From positions 110,035 through 174,034 of the forward strand of contig DF239852.1 in the NCBI GenBank assembly GCA_000507305.1: a stretch of 64,000 bases of DNA, read 5' to 3'. Within the stretch, counting starts at the first letter, position 1; every line of letters begins with the position of its first letter. Positions 44,460 through 55,041 of this stretch are shown here, piece after piece. Position numbers and translations under genes: made by a program. A model generated the notes under the pieces. That model worked only from the letters and a program-made list of their open reading frames with translations, made no database searches and was not told the DNA's origin. Source of the DNA: Breviolum minutum Mf 1.05b.01. Its lineage: Eukaryota > Sar > Dinophyceae > Suessiales > Symbiodiniaceae.

Positions 44460-44844
44460 CGAAGCTATGGATAACAAACGAGAGCGTTATAGGCCAACAT
44501 CTTCGTTTGTAGATGAGAATGTCCTTTGTGCAACGTTGGAGCCTCCAGGTTGGTCAAATGTTGCTGCTGTTACTGCCTTCATTTAGTTCCAAGGTTTGAA
44601 CTGGGGAGGTGATGTGGAAAATTCAAGGGCCAGTGGTGTTTGCAATTTTTCAGGTGGGTCTTTGCTTGACGATTGCATTGACACCGCGACCAGCACTTTG
44701 AACGGAAATCCAAATGCTGCTCTGCTGAGCTTGTCCCAAGCATGGCACAGCAATGTGAAACCAGAAGCTGTCGTCGACAAAAGGAGGAAGGCGGAAGACA
44801 AACTCATGAAGCCATTTGGATGCAACATGTTTTGGCGCAAGTGA
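44460..44844 (+). CDS. Exon-like segments, unidentified
   Basis: SSFVDENVLCATLEPPGWSN precedes a second open part, MNWGGDVENSRASGVCNFSG and DDCIDTATSTLNGNPNAALL, LSQAWHSNVKPEAVVDKRRK. An in-frame TAG at 44584 separates them, so splicing is needed. Composition is good; no family is recognised. Confidence 0.45.
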
Positions 44845-44978
44845 ATTGTTCGTTGAATGAACACTCAACCTTTTGTGTAGAGCTGCCGGAATCCACTCAG
44901 AGTCTTCGATTGCATCGATACGACCTTGGTGTTTGCAGACAGCCAGCATGCTTCTGACAGACGAAGGAAGAGTCAGAT

Positions 44979-45637
44979 GTGTCTCTTGGATTAAAAAGAA
45001 TACGCTTTCTACACTTAGTTTTCATGGTGCCCAGATTTGCCTCTGACCAAGGTTGGTTTTGCGTCTCCAAACTGCACGCAAAGTCGCCTTGGTACGAGCC
45101 CAATGGAGCGCAAGGAACGATTGGACCGGTGGAGCGTTCGCGGGTGATGGATCTCCAGAGCTTGGGCGATCCAGAGAAGCCATTGTCACCGGCTCATCGT
45201 GTGTTTGCCTCAATGTGATATGGAATTATGCTTATCCTGAAGGTTTTCAGATTTTTCATTGCGTAAATTGGACTTTAGTGAGATCAGTTTAAGATTTTGG
45301 ACCCCTTATTTTTTCATTTGAGGTAATGCAGAAAAGGATTGCAGCCGCGGTGGCAATTCTCAATTTATTGGATGGTCTTCCATCCCAGCCCTGCTCCAAC
45401 TTGCTGCTGGTGGTTCCGATGACAAACAGGGATTGTCCAACCAGGTTCAACGAATGGGGTTTGGCAGCTTGGAGCTTGCAAAAGGACGCGTTGCTTCCCA
45501 GTGGACGTGGCTCTCATCGATTCGACATCCATTTCCTATCTTTTGTGCCTTCTGAAGACGATGGTGAATTCAGTGGCAAATTGCCAAACCAAGTGTCAGC
45601 ATTGATGATGGCTGAGACTAGGCTATTCTTTCTTTAG
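44979..45637 (+). CDS. Last plus-strand exons of block 2
   Basis: Fragments MVPRFASDQGWFCVSKLHAK and PVERSRVMDLQSLGDPEKPL (45.0-45.2 kb) look coding in one frame. Another frame has PALLQLAAGGSDDKQGLSNQ and VQRMGFGSLELAKGRVASQW (45.39-45.53 kb). They require splicing. They end about 500 bases from the converging minus-strand gene. Confidence 0.4.
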
Positions 45638-46143
45638 ACTCTGCATGAAATATCAACATGTTTCCAAAAAATTGTTTTTTGCAAGCCGTGCGTAGCAGTA
45701 GCCACCCCAGGAATGGTGGGACCATGCACCAGAGCCTGGCCCGAAGAGCAGGGCAGCTGAAGTCTTTGGAACGCCTCGCCCCAACTTGTAGATCCTGAGT
45801 TTTGCCTACTAGGGCCATTGAGGCCATTTCAGATTACGAGTGAGTCGTGGGCATATGGTCCAATATCACAATATCGAAATCAGAATGAAACAAAACAACA
45901 TGTGTATTATTTGCGAAAAACAATCGAAACTTCAAAGTTTCAATGACAACCCAACACTACAGCAGATCTGGCACATCCAAGCAAATCAATGTTTGTTTTC
46001 CTCTGTTGCGAACACATCCTGCGGTACGAAGTAGTCACGACGTGTGACTTCTATTGTACAACGGGCCATCAGCATTGCAAAATCGCGCACTGCAAAATTT
46101 CTTATGCAGATCAGCGCATGCTTTCTGTATATTGGATTGCGTT
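45638..46143. other. Convergent strand switch
   Basis: Plus block 2 ends and minus block 3 ends here, tail to tail. No gene is visible in between. In published dinoflagellate Hi-C work, ends of convergent gene blocks coincide with chromatin-domain boundaries. That role here is inference. Confidence 0.5.
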
Positions 46144-46404
46144 TCATTTTTTCTTTTTTGCTGCTGCTGCTTTCTTGACAGCTGGAGCACTCTTTGGTTT
46201 TGGTTTGCTCTTTGGAGTTGACTTTGCGCTAGGAGTAGCTTTGCTACTCACAGCACTCACATCCGAATTCTTGGGGACAGGCCCATTGTTCTGAGCCTTT
46301 CGGAACTTGGGATCATCTTTGTATTTCAAGCCGAAAAAAGCATTGACCTCGTCCTGCTTGGAATGGCTCTTCTTAGTCTTCTCAGTGTCAAATTCCCTGT
46401 CCAT
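46144..46404 (-). CDS. Lys-rich terminal exon of locus 2
   Basis: DREFDTEKTKKSHSKQDEVN, FFGLKYKDDPKFRKAQNN, then Ser/Pro/Lys repeats (KSTPKSKPKPKSAPAVKK) and a final AAAAKKKK before the stop. This is a typical disordered basic C-terminus with a likely nuclear localisation signal. The ATG is probably internal to the exon. Confidence 0.55.
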   Translation of the reverse strand: MDREFDTEKTKKSHSKQDEVNAFFGLKYKDDPKFRKAQNNGPVPKNSDVSAVSSKATPSAKSTPKSKPKPKSAPAVKKAAAAKKKK

Positions 46405-47043
46405 TTCCTGTTTAGGCTTAGTTCAAAACTTGATAGGAACAGAACTCCCGTTGCCATTGTTCAAAAACAATACAAACCTTGATATCTACAAACCTAGTCC
46501 ATCTTACAAAACATGTTTTGCACCAGAACATGCAACAGTTTGTACATCAACCGAAGGAAAACATGTACAGCCGTGAACGTCACTCCTCCTCGAGCAGTCT
46601 TTCTAAGTCATTGTTACCAGCCGATGTCTCGTCAGGAGAAACCGGTGTAGCATCCTCAGGCCAACATATATATATATATGGTATCAGCTTAGGATCATTT
46701 GAACGATAAAAATAAATATAAATAAATAGACATATAAAAACATATATTTGAATGTAAACATTGCACATATTATGGTACATATAATATAAAAATGAACTGT
46801 ACATGTAAATGTTGTATAGGTCCATGACCTACAACCAAATAGTTTTTATATGTTCATATTTGCAACATATTTGCACTATACCCTCTCCTTGTTTGGTTGA
46901 TTGCCATCTGTTGCCGGTGCCACTTCTTCCAATGTTGATGGGACAAGTGCGGATTCATGCTGAACAACCTCCTGATACCCCCCAAAAAAAAATGCAATGC
47001 TCACAGGCTAACATTCATACTTCAAATACAACCAAACATGAAA

Positions 47044-47238
47044 TCAGATGAACTCAGAATTGATATCCCTTATCCACTCCTCGGTTACCTTCTCGGTTAC
47101 CACATGTTTGTCACCCTCCGCTGCTGGAAGTTCGGCCACAGCGATAGGATCCTCCACTGAAGTCGTTGTAGTTGTTTCAACCTCCGCACCATGAATTTTG
47201 AACGGATCAATTGAATCACTTCCAAACATGGATATCAT
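47044..47238 (-). CDS. Short exon of locus 2
   Basis: MISMFGSDSIDPFKIHGAEV, then ETTTTTSVEDPIAVAELPAA and VTEKVTEEWIRDINSEFI, look like a linker exon between the acidic domain and the Lys-rich tail. The sequence between 46405 and 47043 and from 47239 to 47704 is AT-rich and looks intronic. Confidence 0.4.
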   Translation of the reverse strand: MISMFGSDSIDPFKIHGAEVETTTTTSVEDPIAVAELPAAEGDKHVVTEKVTEEWIRDINSEFI

Positions 47239-47704
47239 ATTGAAAATTTGGGAACTGGGTTGTTGGAAAATTCAGCTTGACATTTGATGATTCCATTACG
47301 CTCAAGGAACAACGTCACATCCAAAACATAAAGCCGGTTTCCAGGCCTGCACGTTTGTAGGCGGAGTTTTTGATTGCGCTTCGTCATCCTGGGGGTTTAT
47401 CTCGGAATACTAGTTCGAAACACTATAGTCCTTGTGGGTAGGACGTGTGGGTTGGACGTGTGCAATGTTAAATGACTTTCTTGAAGGGACCTACATTTAG
47501 GCTATCAGCGAAATTTTAAACTTATCACCGTCGACCGTCAAACCAGCTCCATGCTGACTGTTCTCGAGATCACAACCAGCTTCAGTTGACGTTTGTTCCA
47601 CTGCATTCTCCTGTAGAATTTTAAATGGAAATGGAGCTACCAAAAGTTATGTAGCCAACATGCAATATCAAATCCAAATCTAACCTCCTGATTCTTGATA
47701 TATC

Positions 47705-48427
47705 TTAATCTTTTTTATCAGCTTCCTCCAGTAGAGTAAAATTGAGATTTAGATTATTTTGCTTTTGCACCTTTTTGCCAGTACTGTAACATACAAAATA
47801 TGCTGGTGTTACATTCATTGTGACCAATCCCCCCGAAATAAAGCTGTCCTTGTTCTCGCCAACGTGTGGTTGATCATCAGCCAATTTTCCATGACCAGAT
47901 TCTAATAACCACTCGATAAAGTCTTTGTAGTCATCACCAGGATCATTTTCCCCAAACATCCAATCTGATTCTTCCAATTCAAACTTGTTCATTGCCCATA
48001 CCTTGAAATCATTGTAATGGGGGTTGGCTTTGGCACGAAGAATCTCACTTGCCAAGTCAATGTCATCATCGCAAAATAATGAATCAACATCCTTGGGCAA
48101 ATTGAAATAGTCAATACGTTTCCCTGTCACACCGGTGGGGGAAACTTGAGTGACTGCAACATTCTGATCAGTTTCAGGGGCTTCTACTTCTAAAGAAGAC
48201 CCGACCTCTTCCGCTTCACCCCTTGGCGGAGTCGCATCATGTACATCATGTTCCCGCTTGACATCCAAGCGGGACAACACCTGAAGAGCAGTTTTTGCAT
48301 GGTTTGCCCTCTTTGCAAATGAATCTCCTTCACAAGCTTCGAAGGCTACAATGCTGCTTTGAAGTGACTCTTTCAAACCATCCATACATTCCTTATTGTT
48401 CACGAAATGAAGAGGAAGTCCACTCAT
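47705..48427 (-). CDS. Acidic helical exon of locus 2
   Basis: This 240-codon segment starts MSGLPLHFVNNKECMDGLKE. It has a helical first third (SSIVAFEACEGDSFAKRANH, ALQVLSRLDVKREHD), an acidic linker (EAEEVGSSLEVEAPETDQ), and a second compact part (YFNLPKDVDSLFCDDDIDLA, DFKVWAMNKFELEESDWMFG, DYKDFIEWLLESGHG). The last ~40 codons may be intronic. Well-formed protein without a named domain. Confidence 0.6.
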   Translation of the reverse strand: MSGLPLHFVNNKECMDGLKESLQSSIVAFEACEGDSFAKRANHAKTALQVLSRLDVKREHDVHDATPPRGEAEEVGSSLEVEAPETDQNVAVTQVSPTGVTGKRIDYFNLPKDVDSLFCDDDIDLASEILRAKANPHYNDFKVWAMNKFELEESDWMFGENDPGDDYKDFIEWLLESGHGKLADDQPHVGENKDSFISGGLVTMNVTPAYFVCYSTGKKVQKQNNLNLNFTLLEEADKKD

Positions 48428-48476
48428 AGCCTCAGTGTGTGTGTGTGTGTGATATGAATACTGAAGCTAAATGAAA

Positions 48477-49178
48477 TCAACCAAACTTCACATGTTTGAT
48501 TTCGAAGTGCAGTTTAGAAACCATTACATCACAACCATCCAGGCTAACTTCTGTTTCACCGAAGTCCAACGCTCCATGGTTGCACTGAAATGTAAGATAC
48601 CCCGGTGGAATTGTCACACATTCCCCATGTTTCAGATAGATGTAGAAACCACCATGCGACTCAAGGCTGGATCGGAGCATGTTGTTGAACATGTTGGAGC
48701 AATCAACAACACTTTTGCCACCTTTGTTGACAGCTGCATGAAAGTAGCTGAAGTGAATCCCAGCAATGAAATGAGAATCTCCATCCAATACAACAATTGT
48801 CTTGCTGAACATGAAATCTGAAAAGCTGGTACATTGCCAATCGACACCACTCGTGTAAACTTTGGCTGCCAAATGGTTGTTCATGTTGTAATCACCCCAT
48901 TCTTTTTCAGTCATCTTCTTCTGCAGAAGTAGGCTTCCACCGAAGACACTATTCATCCAACCCTGCACCTGTGGCGACTGGTCCTCGAACAATGAAGTTT
49001 GAATGCCTGAACCTTTGGAAGCACGGAGAGCTTGCGGATGTTTTTTTCTATGGTCCAAGCATATATCTGGCTTGTACAACTCAGCCTTGATGAGCGATGT
49101 CTTCAAACATTCAAGATTCACTGAAAACTTGGTGGGCGCCAGCACTGGTTGACCATCCAAATGACCTAAACAAACCAT
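48477..49178 (-). CDS. Locus 2 exon with cupin/JmjC-like end
   Basis: The segment reads LGHLDGQPVLAPTKFSVNLE, EDQSPQVQGWMNSVFGGSLL, SGVDWQCTSFSDFMFSKTIV, FIAGIHFSYFHAAVNKGGKS and then GFYIYLKHGECVTIPPGYLT (key part at residues 185-194). A barrel strand followed by GE.V.IPPGYL resembles the strand in cupin and JmjC folds that closes the metal pocket, usually with a nearby His. I do not see a clear HxD iron-binding pair, so an active oxygenase is not supported. A structural role is more likely, or the resemblance is superficial. Confidence 0.55.
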   Translation of the reverse strand: MVCLGHLDGQPVLAPTKFSVNLECLKTSLIKAELYKPDICLDHRKKHPQALRASKGSGIQTSLFEDQSPQVQGWMNSVFGGSLLLQKKMTEKEWGDYNMNNHLAAKVYTSGVDWQCTSFSDFMFSKTIVVLDGDSHFIAGIHFSYFHAAVNKGGKSVVDCSNMFNNMLRSSLESHGGFYIYLKHGECVTIPPGYLTFQCNHGALDFGETEVSLDGCDVMVSKLHFEIKHVKFG

Positions 49179-49184
49179 TCAGAT

Positions 49185-50084
49185 TCATCTAACACAAAAG
49201 GATAGTAAGAATTTTTCACTCATGAAAACTGAATTGAAACAACTCAGACCCAAACGAACACAAGCGCTCTGGCATCTACCAAGAAGTTCATGCGCCCAAC
49301 CAGCAAGTGGCCATCCTCCTTCGTCTTCTGATTCTTCATCGTCCTGTTCCTGATCCTGATCCTGTTCTTTCTCTGCGGCACCCTCAGCATGTGATATCTC
49401 TTTATCAGCAAGTTGAGCACCATCAGCCTTTGCCTTTTTCAATGCCTTAGCCTTCCTCGATTCTTCTTTCTTTTTGATCTCTTCAGCTCTTTTCTTTTTG
49501 GCCATCTCTCGTTCCTCTTCTAGCTTCACTTTCTCTACGTGACCGGAACATATTTTGAGAGATTTTTGAACAGCAGATTCTAAGCTACCCATCGTCTTGT
49601 TGTATTCCTCCAAACCCTTTTTTGTTGGGTGTTCCAGCTGATGTGTCTTCCCTTTACTGATTGGTGTGAGAGCTTCTCTCAATTCATCATGGTTTTTGTC
49701 CAACACTTTTTTGGATGGTGACAATTCAACTTTGGGTGCCATAGCTGCAAACTTCTCATACCTCTGCAAAATCACATCTGTAAAACTCTTCGAATCAGAA
49801 ACAGATGAAGCTTCCCCCAAAGTCTTTGCAACGTCTGTTGCAAGTTCTTTGGCATTTTGCTGCCACTTACGAGTTGTCATCAAAGCATTCTTCTGCACAA
49901 CAATTTGTTCTAGCTCTGGATCATTCCCCTTAGACCTCCGGCGATCCCGATCCCCTTTCTCACCACCGCCAGCACCACCATCAGTCACCGCTTTTGATGC
50001 TCTGGACTTCCCTTTGGCCTTGACCTTTCCTTGTCGATGAACTTCTCCCGCCCAAGAAGGAAGTCTTGCTGCTGAGAAGGGCAT
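49185..50084 (-). CDS. Coiled-coil exon of locus 2
   Basis: A 299-codon segment with a basic, Gly-rich start (GKVKAKGKSRASKAVTDGGA, GDRDRRRSKGNDPELEQIVV), then helical sequence (TTRKWQQNAKELATDVAKTL, FTDVILQRYEKFAAMAPKVE, LEEYNKTMGSLESAVQKSLK), a Lys/Glu coiled coil (EEEREMAKKKRAEEIKKKEE) and a Gln/Asp/Glu end leading to GGWPLAGWAHELLG. The final ~30 codons are probably intron. No enzyme motif. It may mediate oligomerisation. Confidence 0.65.
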   Translation of the reverse strand: MPFSAARLPSWAGEVHRQGKVKAKGKSRASKAVTDGGAGGGEKGDRDRRRSKGNDPELEQIVVQKNALMTTRKWQQNAKELATDVAKTLGEASSVSDSKSFTDVILQRYEKFAAMAPKVELSPSKKVLDKNHDELREALTPISKGKTHQLEHPTKKGLEEYNKTMGSLESAVQKSLKICSGHVEKVKLEEEREMAKKKRAEEIKKKEESRKAKALKKAKADGAQLADKEISHAEGAAEKEQDQDQEQDDEESEDEGGWPLAGWAHELLGRCQSACVRLGLSCFNSVFMSEKFLLSFCVR

Positions 50085-50283
50085 GTCTTAGCATACGCAC
50101 TTGGGATTATAAAAGTCTATCTGAAATGATGGAACAAATCCTAACAAAATCTGCCATCTTCTTGAACAGGTCAAACATCAATATTGTAAGGTCAGGACCA
50201 GCCATATCGGCAATGCCCATTTCCACATCCAAACAACCACTGTCTACACCTTATTCAACAAATAAGAACAAATAAGCCATCAC

Positions 50284-50827
50284 TTAGAACCAAGAATGGA
50301 CATACGACAGTTCGAATACCCTGAACAACCTCAGCAACACACTCGACTTGATAGTTTTCAAAGCTTCCACATCTCCTTGCTCAACGTCGTGGTCCTGCTT
50401 CTCCTGGAACAGAAAGATGATTGATGGAACATGGGAGGGTGAAGCATTAATATGGATTCGGGTCGGCAATCGATCAACAATTAGTTTGAAATATCCTGAA
50501 TCGATTTGACATTTGTCGTAGATGTAGAGCTGCTTCTGCACATTCCACCAAGAGCAGCGATGGTCGGGTTACCAAACCTTGGTAACATAGCCAAGTCTGC
50601 TAATTATATTGTTTTTCATGTTGATATCAAATCTCAACACTTGTAGAAAGCATCTCAAAATCATTGCTTGTGAGAAACTGATCCTTTCCCTTCGGCACTT
50701 GCGGATCTCTCATATACTCATTCCACTTAGCAGTGGATTCTTGTTCGGACCAATCATACCATTTCTTTCCACGCTTTTTAAACCTGCCACATTGGAGCAT
50801 CTTAATGAAGTCAAATAGTAAACTCAA
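50284..50827 (-). CDS. Small exons of locus 2
   Basis: Two exon-like parts: RFKKRGKKWYDWSEQESTAK and WNEYMRDPQVPKGKDQFL (about 50.79-50.68 kb), then EKQDHDVEQGDVEALKTIKS (about 50.41-50.35 kb). The first resembles a short 'WxxM/RDPxVP+.+D' segment that I recall from dinoflagellate element proteins carrying DNA-methyltransferase-like or zinc-finger domains. The flanks look intronic. Confidence 0.45.
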
Positions 50828-51097
50828 TCTGGTATAGTACCAAAGTCTTTAACATATATCTAAGAGGTCCATCTAAAGTTTTGTTGGCCTATCAGCATGC
50901 ATACACGTGTGACTGCTACGATCCATGATAGCTCAGTGACGAATAAAGCGGAAATAAGAGGCTTATTTCCGCACACTATGGAAAAGAGAGGCCAATTTCC
51001 AAACACTAAAAAGTCACCAAAGTTCCATCTAAGAGATCCATCATCGTCGATCTTGAACCCAAAAGGAAGATCAACAAACAACCAACCCCCATCATGT

Positions 51098-51660
51098 TCA
51101 AGATCCAAACGCCATCCTTCCTAACAAATCCAGCCTGATCTCATTCAAGTAATCCGCGGTTCCGGACAATCCTCTGGACTCAGTACATTGCACCTCATTT
51201 CCCGGCTCTAAGTTTAGTACAATAACTTTGTCAAAAAAACAATGAGGAAACATGGACGGTAGTTGAAGAAAGAACCATACTCCCCCAAAACCCATGTATG
51301 CATGCAACCTGGTGGCTGATTGAATGGTTTGTAATTGACGCTTCTTACCACGACCACCAGTACCCCGATTGGCCAAAATGGCTGCACGTTTTTCGTCCTT
51401 GGTTTTTCTTTGGATTTTCTTTACAACTTTGTTATTGATATATCGACCGCTGGTTATGACTACAATCACAAAACACAAACAATTCATTTCAACCGGGTCT
51501 CGGCAGATAGTTCTTTCCATCCATCAACATGTTTGCAACAAAAACGATAGCTGGCATGACAGTTGAAGCATTTGTACTGTTTGCCAAACTGACGTACTTC
51601 TGTGATAGGAGATGGTGTCTTGCAATCCATGCACCTGGGCAATCCGGCATGGTTCGTACC
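51098..51660 (-). CDS. Locus 2 Cys-rich finger and basic linker
   Basis: An exon at 51660-51490 reads AGLPRCMDCKTPSPITEVRQ, then FGKQYKCFNCHASYRFCCKH, then GWKELSAETR. The CMDC (51622-51633) and CFNC pairs form a four-Cys zinc site, with an extra CC and His. A second exon (to about 51400) continues KKIQRKTKDEKRAAILANRG. The finger follows the methyltransferase C-terminal motifs by ~550 bases on the same strand. The zinc site is direct from the sequence; membership of the same protein as the methyltransferase is inference. Confidence 0.65.
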
Positions 51661-52184
51661 CAAGAAAATGAAACAATTCAGTTCACTGAAACATACGGTT
51701 GATGGAAAAAAATTGCATCACTTGCGATACCCGAAAAGGTCTTGATAGTGGTTAAAAATACATGCCGGGCATCCTCAGCGGTGCAGATTTTCTTCCATCA
51801 ACCGTATCTATTTTCTATCCAAATACACTTAAACACATTAACACATTTAAAGACATTCCGCCAAAAAAAAACATATACTTCCAAAGTTTGACCTAGCCAC
51901 ACAATTGTAATTTCAACTGGATCTGCCATGGTCAACGGAAAATGTGATGACCCGCAAAAATGAGGTGGTACAATGTCAATGCACCACCACACGAAAGTGA
52001 ACCACAATGGCTTTGTATAGGTCATTGTGGCTAACATCGCGGCCAAAATGTTTGGTTCTGAAAATTTGCTTTCTGGTGGCAACCAGTTGGACATACACTA
52101 CCAGTGTGTACAAGCAATCCTTTTTTTTCTTTTCAAAGGCTTGGTATTTGCAATTCCAAGTCTGGAGTCCCAAACTAAAGTTCG

Positions 52185-54812
52185 CTAATTTGACACACCT
52201 TGTGCATTCTGTACCACAAAGAAAAAAGTTGTGAGAATCATCAATCCCACAGAAGTTGCGTGCATACTATTTCCTGCCATTCTACACAAAGCTGTATGGG
52301 AGATTCCATTGGTGTTCACAACAGGACATACCATGATTTCTGCTATTTGTTTCGTTACGGGGGTGCCATGTAACAAACACAGTTCACCACCATGGAGATA
52401 CCGCCCCCCCAAATTCCATCTCATTCTTGAACATCCAGTTGTCAGAGTCGGCATTGTATCTGATCCCCACTTGGGGCGTTGCTCTGGATTTTGATTTAGG
52501 TCAGCAACAACCCAAGAAGGATGTAAGTCACTGTATTTTGCAGCACCTCAATCAAAAAAATATCAAAGAATCACATCATGTTTTTGAAAACAAAAAACAA
52601 ACGCCACATTAAGTTGATTGCAGATTTGACACCATCTAAGGACAGTACATGATGCGTGAGATTCTGTCATCTCGTGTTTGATATCAACATCCAGAAAGCA
52701 TTCATTTAGCTTGAACATCTCAGACTGTGTCAAATCCAAACACATGCTCCCCACTGTTGCCAAGCTCTCTTGCAACCTCGGATATTTCCAAATGATATAT
52801 AGATACATTCATAAAATGAAATCACATTGATAATGGCCCATTGATTTTTTTTGGCAAGTGGCAACATATCGTTTCTCAGCAGCAATACGTACTTTCGTTT
52901 CCTAGCCACCGGAAACCCAGCTTCCCTCGGATCCAAAATGATTTCGTCGGCGACGTAATAAGCATGACCTGCAAGTGGAATGATTGTCAGCAGAATTCAT
53001 AACGTAGAAACATAAACATATATCGATATCTGAATCTATAGATATCAATATCAATACCTGAATCTATATCTCGATATCAATCTATTTCTTTTTAGATCAG
53101 ATATATAATATCTATAAATATATATATATATATATATGATCACATATGGATCAAATGATCACACTTTGTGTGCACACAAATATTACGCACCACACCTGTA
53201 ACATCCTTCAGAAGCGCAGTAGGGAATGGTACCACGTTCTCAAAAATGATTGCTCTGGGCTTTCGGTCCAGACATAGTTTACACCTTAGCATAAAGTGTT
53301 GATGAAAAATAATTCTATAGTAATACAACTGTTTTGCAATGTATGTTGGACTAGGCACATGGTGAGAAATGGTGCCACACTCCGTCCTTCTACGCCAAGA
53401 CATTGACCCCAAAAGGACCAATCCTCAAACCAGTGCTGCAAATCCTTTTTTCGCACAAAATGATGATCATAACACATATCCATCACTCCCATACCCAATG
53501 GAGAACCAAGTTTCAACGCACGGTGATCCGAAAATTCCAAGATCAATATCAACGCCATCCACCTGTCGAGGCCCACGATAACATTCTTTCTTACATGCGT
53601 AGCACCAACATGTTGTGTTCAGGTGGACATCGTCATTGCAAATGATATTCTTCAGCTCCGAAAATGTTTTCCTTCAGGGACACACCGTTTCATGACTTCA
53701 TCACTAGTTCCCACTACAAAAATAGTTTGATGGTCAACACCATAATTTGTCACATTCAAGTCTAAACTTTGTACTATGTTCGTATCATGGTTCGTATCAT
53801 GGATTTTGAGTTCGTATCATATGATACGAACTTTACATATTGCATGATACGAACCATGATACGAACCATGCTACCAATTCAGTGTCCTTCTGGTGAAAAC
53901 GCAGTGAATGCCATCATCTGAATCCCCATGTGTTGTTTCCTTTTTGGCATAGCGATTCAATAAATCAATTGCATCTTGGAAGCCAGAACCATTCTGTCCA
54001 ACAAGTTTCCAACCTTTGTGTGCGTTCCCTAAGTTTTTCTTCAAAACTTGTTTCTGTGTAAACAGTCTCCCACAATCAACAGAATCCAAGCTCGATGAGC
54101 TTGAGCTTGAGCTGTTTGAGTCAGAGCTGGAACTCGATGAAATCCCAAAGATCTGGAGAATATCAGATCGAAAAATCTTCACCTCCAACACTGAAACAAA
54201 CTGCAATCAAAAGATTAGAATAAACAATTCAAATACAAACAGTCAAATACGCCTGTTCCGTCATTTCTGCCAACGCTTCATCCTTGACCAAGTCTGGTAG
54301 AAGATCCAGGATATCTCCAAATACACACGCATTGGGGTCTTAGTGAGTAGTAGGTGTGTATGACTAGTACGATTGCGAAAAAAAACCACTGGTTTGCATT
54401 CAAGATCAAACAATCATCGCGGACTGAGAATGGCACGATTGTTTTGAATAAGACGTCGACATTGTTGGTCAATATCTCCCGTAGAAACCAATTCAACATC
54501 TACATTCACCAGTCGCGCTAAACACGTAGCTGTGGATTCAGGACACGTCGAACCTGTAAACTCCGTAAACAGTTGTATCTTTCTATGGGATGGCAACTTG
54601 TATCCCTTCGCCTTCGCTTGCAAACATTGCACAAACATTTGTGGCCATGCCCACAACTGTCCATCACAAGAGACTTCTAAATCAACCAGCTCAGGAAAAT
54701 CGATATCACCTCGGCTTTTTTTGGGCCCTTGCTTGGGCACAGGAATATGGGTATCTCTTTTCCTGGAACTAATTTGACGTTGTTTCTTGGCAGGCCCAGC
54801 TTCAACGGTCAC
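52185..54812 (-). CDS. C5-cytosine DNA methyltransferase
   Basis: C5-cytosine methyltransferases move a methyl group from S-adenosylmethionine to cytosine in DNA through a covalent Cys intermediate. In minus-strand order the exons show IQLFTEFTGSTCPESTATCL with VELVSTGDIDQQCRRL (54.57-54.45 kb, motif I/II area), VFGDILDLLPDLVKDEALAE (54.33-54.27 kb), VDIDLGIFGSPCVETWFSIG (catalytic Cys codon 53518-53520, motif IV), GVEGRSVAPFLTMC (53.39 kb), PRAIIFENVVPFP (ENV 53233-53241, motif VI), DPREAGFPVARKRKYVLLL (52.93-52.87 kb, motif VIII), then MPTLTTGCSRMRWNLGGRYL and AGNSMH (52260-52277, motif X). All key residues seem present. At least five introns are needed; one holds a palindrome, another a TA repeat. 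A Ser run (about 54.1 kb) lies between motifs. Target preference is unknown. Confidence 0.87.
53097..53137. repeat. AT-rich/TA microsatellite in a methyltransferase intron
   Basis: A run of TA dinucleotides with TATAATATC interruptions lies between the ENV exon and the RKRKY exon. Confidence 0.8.
53779..53865. repeat. Nested palindrome in a methyltransferase intron
   Basis: A perfect 20-bp palindrome (TTCGTATCATATGATACGAA, 53811-53830) is flanked by two perfectly inverted 23-bp arms (53779-53801 and 53843-53865). Each arm contains two TTCGTATCATG units. The whole could form a long hairpin or cruciform. Confidence 0.92.
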
Positions 54813-55041
54813 ATTCGCCTGTCACGGAGATGTGAAGATGTGACAATATATTTGTGTTTCAACCATATACCAAGCCTGTGTGTTACGTTTTGGGCGACGG
54901 CTTGGTAAGAACGAATCATCTAAATCATCATTCATGGTTTGAGCCAGTCAATCTATCAAAAAAAACATCAAGCTTGCTGAAAAAACATGCTGGCTCTTCG
55001 ACATGGACTCAAAACACTAGCTTCGCCACCAATAGTTTTTT

